Source of the DNA: Anaeramoeba flamelloides
Taxonomy: Eukaryota; Metamonada; Anaeramoebidae
Reading direction: 5' to 3'
Assembly: GCA_027625915.1 (NCBI GenBank)
Contig: JANTQA010000032.1
Coordinates: forward strand, 12,664,001 to 12,728,000
Length of the DNA stretch: 64,000 bases
The position numbers and the translations under genes were made by a program. Below are positions 36,310-47,684 of this stretch, one piece after another. Under the pieces are notes generated by a model, which saw only the letters and a program-made list of their open reading frames with translations, was not told the origin of the DNA and did no database searches. Position 1 is the stretch's first letter. The number at the start of each line of letters is the position of its first letter.

Positions 36310-39300
36310 CTTTCATCTCCTAACTGTTTTCTGTTTATTTTTTTCTTTTTCAACCTTCCAACTTTTGGCTTTTTTTCCGAATATTTTAAACAGCATTTAA
36401 TATCTATATTTCAGTGTTTAAAGTTGGTTTAATTGATATTGGAGGTTCTTTAATCATTCACACCTTTGGTGCATATTTTGGAATTGCACTAACAGCTGTT
36501 TTAACCTCAAGAAGAACAGAAGAACATCAAGAAAATAACAAATTAGGAGCAACAAAAAGTTTCAGATGTTTTTTTCTTTAATTGGAACAATTTTCCTTTG
36601 GTTATTCTGGCCAAGTTTTAATGGAGCACTTGGTGCACCAGGAAGTAGATTTAGGGTTGTTGTCAACACAGTTTTATCTCTTTGCTGTTCTTGTGTTGTT
36701 ACTTTTATTTTTTCTGCTTTATTCCATAAAGGTATTTCAATTTCAATTTCAATTTCAATTTCAATTTCAATTTCAATTTCAATTTCAATTTCAATTAATT
36801 TTTTTTTTTTTTCCACAAACCGCTTTTATTGCGTTGAATTTTTTGGCTTTGTTTTCTTGTTGCTTTTCTGTTTGTGGCTTCAAAAATACAATTTTATAAT
36901 TGGTTGTGTTTATTCTTTTTTCATCTCCATTATTCTTATTAATTTTCTTCACTTCTTGATTCCTTTAATAGGAAAATTTGATCCAGTTGATATACAAAAT
37001 GCTACTCTAGCTGGTAAGATTCTCCATTTGTTCTTCTTTGTTCTTATTTTTCCAAATTTATTTTTTAAAAAATTACCCAATGTTTATCAAAGAAAACAAA
37101 CCAATCTTTGATTTCAATATGTTCAGTTAATTTAAATTTATATTAATAACACCAACCATTAAATCCTGGGAATCTTCAAAGTAAATACAAGATCTTTAGA
37201 AACAACAAACCTTTCCGAATAAAATACAAATAATTAAGGGAATCGTTACCTTTTACCAATTTTGAGTTTCTCAGTTTATTCGAAATTGAATGATTCAAAT
37301 CATTTCTTTAACTAAATACATTGATATTTTAATAAATATGAGATTGAAATTTATCCTAGTATAATATATTTACATACCAATTAAAAAACGGAAATCAAAA
37401 ATACTTTTTGGCATCAAGAAAAAATAAAAAAATCATTTATTTCATGATCTTATCTGTAAAATTTGATATAATGACTTCTTTTTTACTTTGGCTTTAATTT
37501 TAATTCAAAATGAAAAAAATTTTTGATTAACAAATTTCACTTCCTATTTCAAAAGAATTCCCACAAAATGAATTTACAAATCCTTTTTTTCATCAAGTCA
37601 TCTAATTTAGATTTAGTTAAAGAAAATATGATATTTTTTAAATATCTCTTCAAGAAATAAAGATTTATTAAATGTATTGGTTTGATTTTAAAACAATTTA
37701 TTTTCCATTGAATTAGAAAAACAAAAATAATAAGGAATTTTGCTTTCAATTTTTTTATCAATATTTTCTCATTCTTTAAGTTGAATTTTCTGTAGTTGCT
37801 TTTTTGATTTCGATCATTCAATTTTTTTTTCTTTAATCTTAGGGACTATATTCTTGTTTTTACTTGGTTTGGTAAAAATATTTGAAAAGAAATTTGGAAA
37901 AAAAATAAAATTTTGGTTAAAAAAAAAAAAAAAAAAAAAAATGGAAGAAGAAATTCAAGACAATTTCTTGTTTATTCTCGTTGAAATAAAGAAGACAAAG
38001 AAGAAACTAATCTTCTAAAATATACTTTGAAAAATTATTTTCATTTTTGATTTCAACTTGTTTATTTGGAAAGGTAATCTTTCTTTTTTTGGTACTAAAA
38101 AAGAAAAGGTATGTTTAAAATACACATCTTCTCAAGGTCTGATTTTATTGATTTACTCTTTGATTAATTTTAACGATCCACCTTAACACATTTCTAGATT
38201 TAAAAAAAAAATAAAAAATACTGTTAAATTCAAATTAACAAAATATAAATTTGTAAAAAATATCATAATTCTTGTAATTTGCAAGTCTAAATCGGTAAAA
38301 ATAAATTGATATTCAACAAAGTTTTGATTTAAAATTCTAATTCAGAAATAAAAAAGAAAATTTTGGTAAATTGTTTTTTTTTTTTTTTTCTTTTAAAATT
38401 TCCAAAGATAATGTTCTTTAATTTTAATAACAAATTTTTTGAACAATTATTTTCTTTCGAAAAATAGAAAGGTTTTGACAGTTTTTTTAGTTTCTTTTGT
38501 GATGTATTGGACCAAAATTATTTTTTTCTTTTTCTCTGATTCGTAGAACTTCAAGATTTACAATTCCAATCACTAATCATTTTACTCATTGATCAATCAC
38601 CAATTGAAATTGAACTCAATAATATGCCATTAACTAAACAAACAAATGTTATTGATGATAAACACCAAAAGTTGAAGAAAATTATAATAATCAATAGTCC
38701 AAAAAGCCTGAAAAATGTAAAATACAAAAAATCATTAACCAAAAATTTTTTAATAATCGATAATAATAAACCAAGTCGAAATAATAATAATAATGATTTT
38801 TTTATTAACAAATAATAAAATTCAATTACCAAAAAAAAAAAACGAAAAGTATATATAACGAATTAAGTGAGCATAATCCAATAATAAATAAAATTTTCAC
38901 AAGTCCCAAATGGGAAATTAAAAAAATATTATATCATTAAAAGTCCTTATTTATTTCAGAGAAAATTTAATGAATTCTTTGATATTAAAATATTAAATAA
39001 AAACAATTTTAAAAAATTTAAAAAACAATTTTTACCAAAAGAAAGAGTATTGTATAAAATTAATTAAGAAAATGAAGAATTATTTAATTTAATTAAAAAT
39101 TTATTTATGAATAATAAACTAATAAAATTCAATCAAATAAATCCAAAAAAATGGTATAAATTGAGAAATAAAATTAACCTTAAATTTGAATTTAATCAAA
39201 AATATTGGGAAATAATAAATCAAATTAAAAAATCATCAACCAAAATTTAGAAAATACTTATTTTGATTATTGTAAAGAAATTAGCAAAAAATCTGAAATA

Positions 39301-42300
39301 AAAATAATAACATTAATAAAAGAATATTATTTTAAAAATTTTGAAGATTTAAAACAAATAAATCTAAAAGATATTTTTTCTTTAGAAAAGATTTATGATT
39401 TAATAAAATATAAAAATAAAATAAAACAGTTCAAGATTTTGATAAAATACAAATTCGAAAAATTATACCAAAAAAAAAACAATTAAAAAGAATATTTTTT
39501 TTTTTTTAAAAAAATATTTAAATAATATTTTTACATTGTATTGATAACCCAAATCAAGAAACCATTGAATTTATTAAAAAAAGAAATATTTTATTTATTC
39601 ACAAAACTAGGAGTGAAGGAATTACTTTAAATTGTTGACCTATATAAATTAATAAAACATTTGGCGATATTTTTCTAAAACTTACTTATAAAGGAATAGA
39701 TAGACTCTTGGGATATAGTATCAGCTTCTTAATTTAGTTTCAAAAAAAATATAATTAATAGATACAAGAATAGCTGTCACTAAATCTATTCTTTGAACCA
39801 AAAAACTCAAAAATAAATAATTTTTTATTTTCACACTTAATATCAAAAAATATTTTGATATTGATTAACCATATATTTAGTTCATTATGTGCTCAATAAA
39901 AAATAAATTAAAAATGAAAAAATCAAAATTTGGTTTAAAAAAATTATTATAAAAAAGAAGGAATAGGAGTTTATCAAGGAGATATCTTTTCGCCTTTGAT
40001 GTTTGGGTTTATTATCCATTTCTTTAATTTAAAAAAATAAAAGATTTAGCTCATAATGTTCAAATGTTTGCGTATGACTTAATTTTAATAATTGAAGGTT
40101 CCTATTCCAAAAACCTAAAAAAAATTATTCAAGAATTAGGAATGAACCCAAATATTGATAAAACATTAAAAACAAAACCATTTTTCAGAAATAAAATTTT
40201 TAGGAATTTGGCTAGAGAAAGAGAAACATTTACAAAAAAAAAACTTTAAAAAAAGTAAAAGATAATTTTAAAAAAATAAAAATTATTTTTACAAAAAAAA
40301 AAAAAACTAGTCAATGGAGTAAAACTCCAAATGTTCAAATCAATATTCATTAGTCAATTATTTTATGGATTAGTTATATTTAATCTGACCCAAAAAGTGA
40401 TTGACTTAATTAATATTTGGATAAAAAAAAAAATCACAAAATTTTTTAAAAAAAAATAATTCACATTCCCCAATAATAAAATAAAAATACAAAGCAAAAC
40501 TTGATCAAGACAGGATTTCAATCTATAAAAGAGGGTATAAACTCAAAAAGAAATTAGAAATCCATGGTCTAAACATATATCAGAAAAATTAAAATTTGCC
40601 AAAAAAAAAATGATGAAAATGAACATATTAATTGCCAAATAGAAAACATAAAATTATTAGATTTAAATTTAATTCAATTAAGAAAAAAATTAATAATAAA
40701 TAGTTCTGGATGTAAAGGCCAAGAATATTAAAAAATTATTAAATATAATAATAATATAAATAAACAGTCGTTTCTTAAAAATGCCTTAGAGTGCCTAGGT
40801 TTTACTTAATTCTTAAATTAAAAAAAAAACCTAACAGCAAAAAATATTAAAAATGGAAGTGCTCTACTTCCAGATTAAAACCAAAAAACTTTATAAATTA
40901 CCTAAATAGATATTCTTATGTTTATGGTAAAAATAAAATAAAAATAAAATGGCTGTAATTTATGCAAAAAATATTTCAAAATTGCAAATTTTTATGAAAA
41001 TTATGTCAACTCCCAATTAAATCTTGTAATTATGCAAAAAATATTTCAACTTTGAAATAGATTGAAGATATCAATCATTTTTTTATGGAACTTTCCATTT
41101 TATAAAGAAAATCGAATAATTTGAATTAGAGAATTAATCCAAATAAACAAAATTAACAAAAAAATAAGTGTAATATCAAAGATATTATTCAAAAAAAAAG
41201 ATTCATTATTTATTATGACATTAGTTATATTACAAAGAAAATTCTGGTTCTTTATTGGAAATTCTAAATAAAAATCTTGAAACTAGGGAAGTAACGTAGA
41301 GTGTCGTCAAGTGCCGCCGTGGAGTAACTAGGTTTTCCATAATTCAAAAGAATAGAGTAAAACTTTGATTTTACTCAATTCTTTTAAATTTTGGAAAAGA
41401 TAACTGCGTTTTTTTTTAATTTTTGTTAATTTTAGAAATAAAGAAGTTTTATTAAAATTTCTTTTCATTTCTCAAATTAACAAAAACCTAACGGTGTTTT
41501 TCCAGAATATATAAGAATTGAGTAAAATCAAAGATTTTACTAAATTCTTTTAAATAAAAATTAAAAATTTAATTCCACAAGATAGATTTAAATAAATAAA
41601 ACCAAAAAATATTATTATTATTTATTAATAATTATTCATATATAATACAGATAATAAAAAATCCCGTCATTTTATTATTTATTAAAAAGGATCAAAGAAA
41701 TAATCGATAAAAAGCAAATTTAGTATTTTTTTACAAAAAGCATTTAATTAACGATCACTTAATTTCAATTGTTTTTATTTTCAAAAAAAAAAAAAACAAA
41801 GCAATACATTAACTTTTCTAAAAGAAAATTTCGTTTAAAATTCATTTTTTCCTCAATTTAAAAACAAAAAATTTATGTTGATCAAGATCCATGACATTTA
41901 AAAAAATTTTTTTAACAATTAAATTTAAATTATTAATCATTAGGCTAAAACATAATTTTTCTTGATTTCATTTTTATTTATTTCTTAATTCAATACTTTT
42001 AATGGAAAAAAATAAGAATAATGAGAAATTTGATTTATTCTATTATTTGATTTTTTTTGAGGGGTTTCTTTGAATATCTTATTTTAAAAATATTTTTGTT
42101 AATTTATTTGACATTTAATAAAATAATTCATTATATAATCAAATTTTAAAAATTGAATTTTGGGATATTTTAATAAATTATTAATATAAGGAAAAGAACA
42201 ATTTTTTTAGTTTCTCAGAAAATATATAAAATTTATATATAAAAATTTAGGAATTTTAAAATGATAAAATTTATTAAATACAACGATTCAACTTGAAATA

Positions 42301-43402
42301 CCAATTTGTATTTAAACTTGTTTTTCTTTATTTGATTTAAATTTTTTTGAGTAAAAGTTTATATGTCATATATTTTTGAACTAGTTTAACTTTAAATAAA
42401 AAAATTTAAAATCAATTCTCATTTTAATTTCAAATTGACTGTTTATAATATTAAGAAATCTTTTCTTATAAATCCAAAATATTTTTAATTTTTTTTTTAT
42501 TAATAAAGAAAATGTGATAATTTTTTTTTCACCATTCAAATAAATTACCAAACGATTTATTCGTAATTTTTAATATATAATATATTTTTTCATTTAAACA
42601 ATAAACACATACTCATTTTTATTCTTACAAACAACTACTACTATTTATTTCTAATTTTTATATTTTAGGTGGTGTTGCTGTTGGATCAGCCGCTAATTTA
42701 TATTTAACACCTGGTGGAGCAATGGGTGTTGGGCTCTTTGCAGGAATGATTTCAACAATTGGATTTAATTATTTAACACCTTTCTTAGAAAAGAAAACTA
42801 AACTTCATGATACATGTGGTGTTCATAACCTTCATGGAATGCCAGGTAAAATTGTTTTATTTCCAAAAATTTGATTTATTTTTTATTTTTTTTTACAATG
42901 TTCAAATGTTATGATTTTAAAAAATGAAAAACATTTACTTCTTTTGTTATTTCAAAAAAAAACAAAATAAATGATTTTATTTTATTTTGATATTATAGGA
43001 TTAATTGGAGGAATTGTCTCGACAATTGTCGCACAAGTTGGAAAACATGATCATTCATTATATAACGGAGCATTTGAAGACATTTTCACAGAAGAGGATA
43101 ATCAACCACTTCACCAATTAAGTGCAATTTATATTACACTTTCTATCGCCTTAGCTGGTGGGTTCATTACTGGTCTGATTGTTAGAATTTTAACAAAAAC
43201 TGCAGATGAACCTTTTGAAGATGATGAATTTTGGGTCAACGAAAGTTCTGATGAAGAACTAAGTGAAGGTGAATTAGAAGATTCTGATTATCATAAAACA
43301 AATAGTGATGATATAGATTTAGAAAATGAAGGTAAAGAGCTTATAAACAAAAAAGAAATCGACTCATCATCTAATAATGACCACTTTTCATCTTCTGATT
43401 AA
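35793..43402 (+). CDS. Rh-type ammonium/CO2 channel (Rh family), 5 exons, with two homopolymer shifts
   Basis: Exons are 35793-36264, 36415-36731, 36972-37013, 42669-42845 and 42999-43402, all GT-AG, giving about 469 aa. The Rh signature is complete: first membrane helix about 8-30; DIGGSLIIHTFGAYFG (Asp165, His173); NKLGAT; WLFWPSFNGAL; IQNATLAGGVAVG; HDTCGVHNLHGMPG (His329/His332); then the last helices and an acidic, serine-rich cytoplasmic tail (EDDEFW onward). The two pore histidine regions are kept. In exon 2, between GGAGCAACAAAA and CTTTAATTGG, the poly(A) and poly(T) runs are each one base longer than the family frame needs. The net shift is +2 and ends the literal frame at TAA. The downstream phases fit only if both extra bases are ignored, so assembly error is likely. 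A damaged gene or frameshifting is possible. Intron 3 is 5,655 bp and holds a LINE remnant. Confidence 0.88.
36735..36796. repeat. (TTTCAA)n hexamer repeat in Rh intron 2
   Basis: About ten perfect TTTCAA units begin three bases after the donor GT. The tract is open in several frames and produces spurious ISISIS/FQFQFQ/EIEIEI open frames on both strands. Confidence 0.9.
37280..38080 (+). repeat. Dispersed repeat of about 800 bp, copy 2, in Rh intron 3
   Basis: It aligns with 20640-21480 in the same orientation, including TTTATTTCATGATCTTATCTG-type and TCCTAGTATAATATATTT blocks. It helps explain why intron 3 is so long. No protein is encoded. Confidence 0.6.
38560..41280 (+). mobile_element. 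Decayed LINE (non-LTR retrotransposon) in Rh intron 3
   Basis: Scattered plus-strand segments resemble a LINE reverse transcriptase in the right order: KTRSEGITLNC near 39600-39640, GVYQGDIFSPLMFGF near 39970-40015, FAYDLILI near 40067-40090 (the catalytic F-A-D-D box altered to F-A-Y-D), and SIFISQLFYGLVIFN near 40340-40385. The N/K/I-rich flanks (38600-39500) are probably the upstream part. Many stops and frame changes separate the pieces, so it is an old, inactive copy. The element's exact ends are unclear. It lies in the same orientation as the Rh gene. Confidence 0.7.
41340..41565 (+). repeat. Pair of LINE-associated stem-loops
   Basis: Two hairpins, at about 41345-41387 and 41512-41560, have arms like AGAATTGAGTAAAAT and its complement around loops of about 5-6 bases. 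A similar hairpin follows the LINE tail at 54698-54742, and another lies near 22936-22975. A role as a 3' end recognised by the LINE reverse transcriptase is inferred from position. Confidence 0.5.
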
Positions 43403-43824
43403 GTCAATTACTTTTTCTTTTGCTTTTTTTTTTTTTTTAAATTTTATTTAATTTTTGAGTGAAATACATATTTCTTGTTTCGTTCCTTTTAATAAAATTT
43501 TACAATAAATTAAGTTCAAACTTAATCTATATTATAAAAAAAAATAAAAAAACAGATAACAATTTTATTTATCTTTACAATTTTATTTTTTTTCAATTCC
43601 AAATTTCTTTTTAACAGAAAAATTGATTGTATTTTAAATAAATAACCACATTCCAAATTTTTTTACAAAACTAGTAATCAAAAAGAGGTCAAAACATTCA
43701 CAATTGTTTTCATTTTGGAAAATCATTTTATTTCAATCATGTTTAAGTTATTCAGTATTAATGATTTGATTGATATCTTGTTATCCAAATAAAAAAAAAA
43801 AAAAAAAAAAAGGATGTATATATT

Positions 43825-43915
43825 CAAAACGATGAAACAAGCAGAAGAAAAAATTGTATTAGTAAAATTTGTTCAAAATTCATGAACAATTAGATACCCC
43901 CAACTAAATTTATTT
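43825..43915 (+). repeat. Degenerate repeat with a small ORF start (second copy)
   Basis: It opens MKQAEEKIVLVKFVQNS before a stop and parallels the ORF start at 15926 (MKRAEQKIRLVNLLKN). As there, a poly(A) tract lies just upstream. The element is of unknown class. Confidence 0.4.
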
Positions 43916-44047
43916 GGGGTGGGGAGTTTCACTTTAACTAAACTCAACTTTAACACAATTTAAATCATTGGTAAAACGTTTTTCAATTAACTCAAGTAAG
44001 AATACACAATTGGGAAAAAGAAATAAAAGCAAAAACAGAAAAAATTA

Positions 44048-44243
44048 CAGTCAGTTTCACTTTTAATCACAAACTTTCAACGAAATTTAAGGCACAAAAA
44101 AAATCTCAAATTAAAGCACAAAATTCAAATTCTAGTAAAAATAAATTGTAAAAAAAAAAATTCCAAATTTTGTGCCTTAATTTGAGATTGTTTTGTGCCT
44201 TAAATTTCGTTGGAAGTTTGTACCTTAAAAGTGAAACTTACTG
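44048..44243. mobile_element. 196-bp MITE with 77-bp inverted ends, TA flanks
   Basis: The left arm CAGTCAGTTTCACTTTTAA onward and the right arm read in reverse (CAGTAAGTTTCACTTTTAA onward) agree at nearly 90% over 77 bp, including AACGAAATTTAAGGCACAAA. TA flanks both sides (44046-44047, 44244-44245). An eroded relative is at 22419-22608. There is no ORF. Confidence 0.75.
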
Positions 44244-47166
44244 TACAATATGATAAAAATCTTTTTAAAATATAATTATTTCTCAATTTCAGGTGTTCTA
44301 TCGTAGCCTTAATCTTGCACTAACTTGATCTTGTCCATATTTTTGGATTTTGTTTATATATTAAAGATTTGGTTAGAATTTTTTACGAGGTAATGATTTG
44401 TATTTAAATCTAGATTAAATGTAATATGAATAAAATGAGAATAAGAATTCGAATGGTATATAAGTTTTAATAATTTAATTCTATTTTTATTAATAATCTA
44501 GAAAATATTTTTTAAATCACATTTATTTTGAAATTTTATTATATTCTTTGGAAAATTAATTTCCAAATTTGATTTTGAATATACTTTTTAATTAATAAAT
44601 AATTCTTTCAAAAAAAAAAATTAATTTGAGGTTTTACACTCTGCTCATTAAAATAAATTAATAATTACATTTTCTTTTCAATTTTTTTTAAAAATGTTTT
44701 AATATCAAAAAAAAAACATTTACAATTATCAAAACATTTTAAATAATTTTACAATTAAAAAAATTAAAAATATTATGAATTCAGCAAAAAAATACATTAT
44801 TAAATTACTGACTAAATTATTTTTAATCTTAATAAGGAGTTTATAAAACTGATTTTTATTTATAATTTTCTGAAAAAATATGAAAAGATCAACTATCGTC
44901 AAATCTATTATAATAGGAAAATAATATTAAATAGGGAAATTTTTTAAATGTTTTATTACTTGGTTTTTATAAAGCAATGAAGGTTTCTTGAATTGAGATT
45001 GCTCAAACAGGATTAATATATATTATTGAATTCCTAAATGTAATTTCATTTATATAAAAAAAATTATTATATAAATAAATCATCAAAAAAAAAAAAATAT
45101 AATTTTGTTTGTGATAGTAATATCAGATTTCAAAATGATAGTTCAAGACTTCTATTTTATAATTAAAATTGATTTAATATTTTTTTTTTCTATTTGATAT
45201 TATAAATATCTCAAATGTATACGCGTATCTTAAGTAAATAACATATCATATTTTATCTGCTGTTTATCATTTTTTACAGCATTTACGATTAAGATATGTT
45301 TTTTTCAACATTAAATTTATAAATTTTTTTATAAACTCAATTTAAGTATATTTTTCAAAAAAAAAACAATTTATTCAAGCCCATTCTAGCTTAATTTCGG
45401 AAATATAATTTATATATTCTAAAATTGGTAATATAAATAGAAATATTGAGGTTTTGAAATGAAGATTTTAATTAGTATTTAAACTAAAGTATGAGAATAT
45501 ATATTATAAAATTATCAAAAGATTTCTTGATTATCCATTTTATTGAACTGTTAAAAAAGAATTAAAAATCTTCAAAATAATTAAGAAAGTGATTATAGCA
45601 TGTATTTAATGATAAAAAAAATCTACTATCAAATAAAATTTTGATAATTTAACTTTATTTTAAAGTAATATTATTTTACAATTATTTATTCTATTGAATA
45701 GAAAGCAAATACTTCTGTTTTTTTTTTTTTTTTTTTTTTTTTTGAGTTTTTTCTTTGGTTAACTAAATCATGTGTCTCATTTTTCATAAAATAATGAGAG
45801 TATATTAAAATATCTAGTCAAATTTAATCAGTTTGATACATAAAAGCCTGTTTAAAAATTTTTTAAATTTCAAGATTTGTTGAATAGAATTTGAAAATAA
45901 TGATTATTACTTTTTCATAACAAGTTTTTTAATTTTCTACCAAAGAAAATATATAAATAATAGTTGATAATAATAAAAATGGATTAAAGGATAATTTGAT
46001 TGATTTACAACATATTTTGGTTATTTAACGATAAATGAAATTAAATTTAATTTCAAGTTTCACAAAGATTTTATGAATTTTTAGATGAAAAAATTAAAAT
46101 ATCTTTTTCAAATCAATTGAAAGTTATTTTAAAGAGATTTGATTTTTTTGGTATTGAACTTAAAGATATACTTTTATCTTTTGAAATTTGATTTTAATAT
46201 CAATTATAAACTTTAAATTTTCTTGAAAAATATCACAGAATTATTTTTTTGAATTTTCTTCCAAATTTCACTCAAATAAATTGAAAAACTAGAAAAAAAA
46301 AAAATTAATTTTCAAGAAAAATACATTGAAAAGTTTTATACATACTTGAAATTAAGAAATTCAAATTTCTTACTTTACAAAATTTTAAGTGGTTGGTTTG
46401 TTCTTTTCTTTCAAAATATAGTCTTCTATATCTAATACAGAAACTAACTTTCAAAAAAAAAAAAATATTTTTTTAAAAAATATTGGAAAAATTTTTGAAA
46501 ATTTTTTCACAAATTCAATTCTTAATTAAAAATTTAATCCAAATATCAAGGATTTTACCTTCAAAATTTATTCAGTTGTGTACATTACAGAATACTAATT
46601 CAGATCTTGTTTTTGAAAAAAAGGAATAAAAAGTACAGGTTTTTTTTAGAAACAATTTGTTTTATGTTCATAACAACAGGTATTTTTGATCAATATTAGA
46701 TTGAAGTGATTTGTGTTTCCTGGTTTATATTTGAATTTAATTTCGAGACTTTTCAATTTTACAATAAATAAGTTTTTTGGACAATCAAAAAAAAATAATT
46801 TTCCTTTAAAAAAAGTTACAAAAATGAAAAGTTGTAATGATTATTGGAAAAGTTATGAGAAAGATTTGGTTGGTCTTTTTTGTCAACCACAACTACCCAA
46901 CAACTTACATCAATACATAACAAATTTTTTTCTGATTCTTTTTCTTCCTTAAAACCCAAATAACCAAAAATAAAATCGAAAAATAGATGTAATTTTATCT
47001 ATTAATTGGAAAAATAACATTTATCGACAAAATCTTCAATTACAACAACGAAAACAGTGGTAGTTTTAAGATTTGTTCCCAAATATAAAAAGGAATCAAA
47101 GTATTCAACTTTTTCAAATCATTTTTTTTTATTTTTAGATTTATTGCTTAATTACATAATTTTAAA

Positions 47167-47684
47167 ATGGTTAGAGTTTCTGTACTCCACGATTGTTTAT
47201 TAACAATGAGAAATGCTGAAAAAAGAGGAAAAAGACAAGTCCTCATTCGACCAGCATCAAAAGTTATTATCAAATTTTTGCAAGTAATGATGAAACATGG
47301 TTTGTTTTTTTTTACATTCGATGCACTCATCATTAACAATTCTGAAAACTAAAAAAAAGTTTGCTTTTTAATATTTTTTATTTTTTTTCTTTTTTCAAAA
47401 AAAATTAAAAAAAAAAAAAAAAAGGATATATTGGGGAATTTGAAGTAATTGACGATCGAAGAGCAGGAAAAATTGTTGTTAATCTCATTGGAAGAATCAA
47501 CAAATGTGGATGTATTAGTCCAAGATTTGATGTTAAAGTAAAAGAGATCGAAAAATGGGTCAATAATTTATTACCTTCTAGACAATTTGGTTTTATTGTT
47601 TTAACAACTTCATATGGAATTATGGATCATGAAGAAGCAAGAAAAAAACATACTGGTGGTAAGATTCTTGGATATTTTTATTAA
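47167..47684 (+). CDS. RPS15A: 40S ribosomal protein S15a (uS8)
   Basis: Exons are 47167-47299 and 47425-47684 around a 125-bp intron (donor GTTTG, acceptor after a poly(A) run). They give 130 residues, exactly the eukaryotic S15a length. The sequence is diagnostic: [20 protein letters not shown] at the start, [21 protein letters not shown] across the junction, [19 protein letters not shown], and the end [18 protein letters not shown]. The protein binds 16S/18S rRNA helix 21 in the platform of the small subunit. The apparent donor GTAAG near the end (in TGGTGGTAAGATT) is coding GGK and is not used. The gene has no trace of the upstream module that precedes the L11 gene. Confidence 0.97.

Larger units (their letters stand above)
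43403..47166. other. Intergenic, AT-rich
   Basis: No supported exon lies between the Rh gene and the uS8 gene. It includes a degenerate repeat at 43825-43915, the MITE 44048-44243 and a poly(T) tract near 45718-45743. A frame at 46713-46952 (MKSCNDYWKSYEKDLVGLF) lacks family support and splice context and was not called. Confidence 0.55.

Noticed and set aside
36562-36899. Frames with ISISIS, FQFQFQ or EIEIEI runs
   Set aside because: They come from the (TTTCAA)n tract in Rh intron 2 read in several frames.
46713-46952. 79-codon frame including MKSCNDYWKSYEKDLVGLF
   Set aside because: The middle looks mildly protein-like, but there is no homologue I recognise, no upstream exon, and both ends are homopolymer sequence.
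47653-47665. GTAAG donor-like site near the end of the uS8 gene
   Set aside because: Reading through gives the conserved uS8 C-terminus [12 protein letters not shown] and a stop, so no intron is needed.
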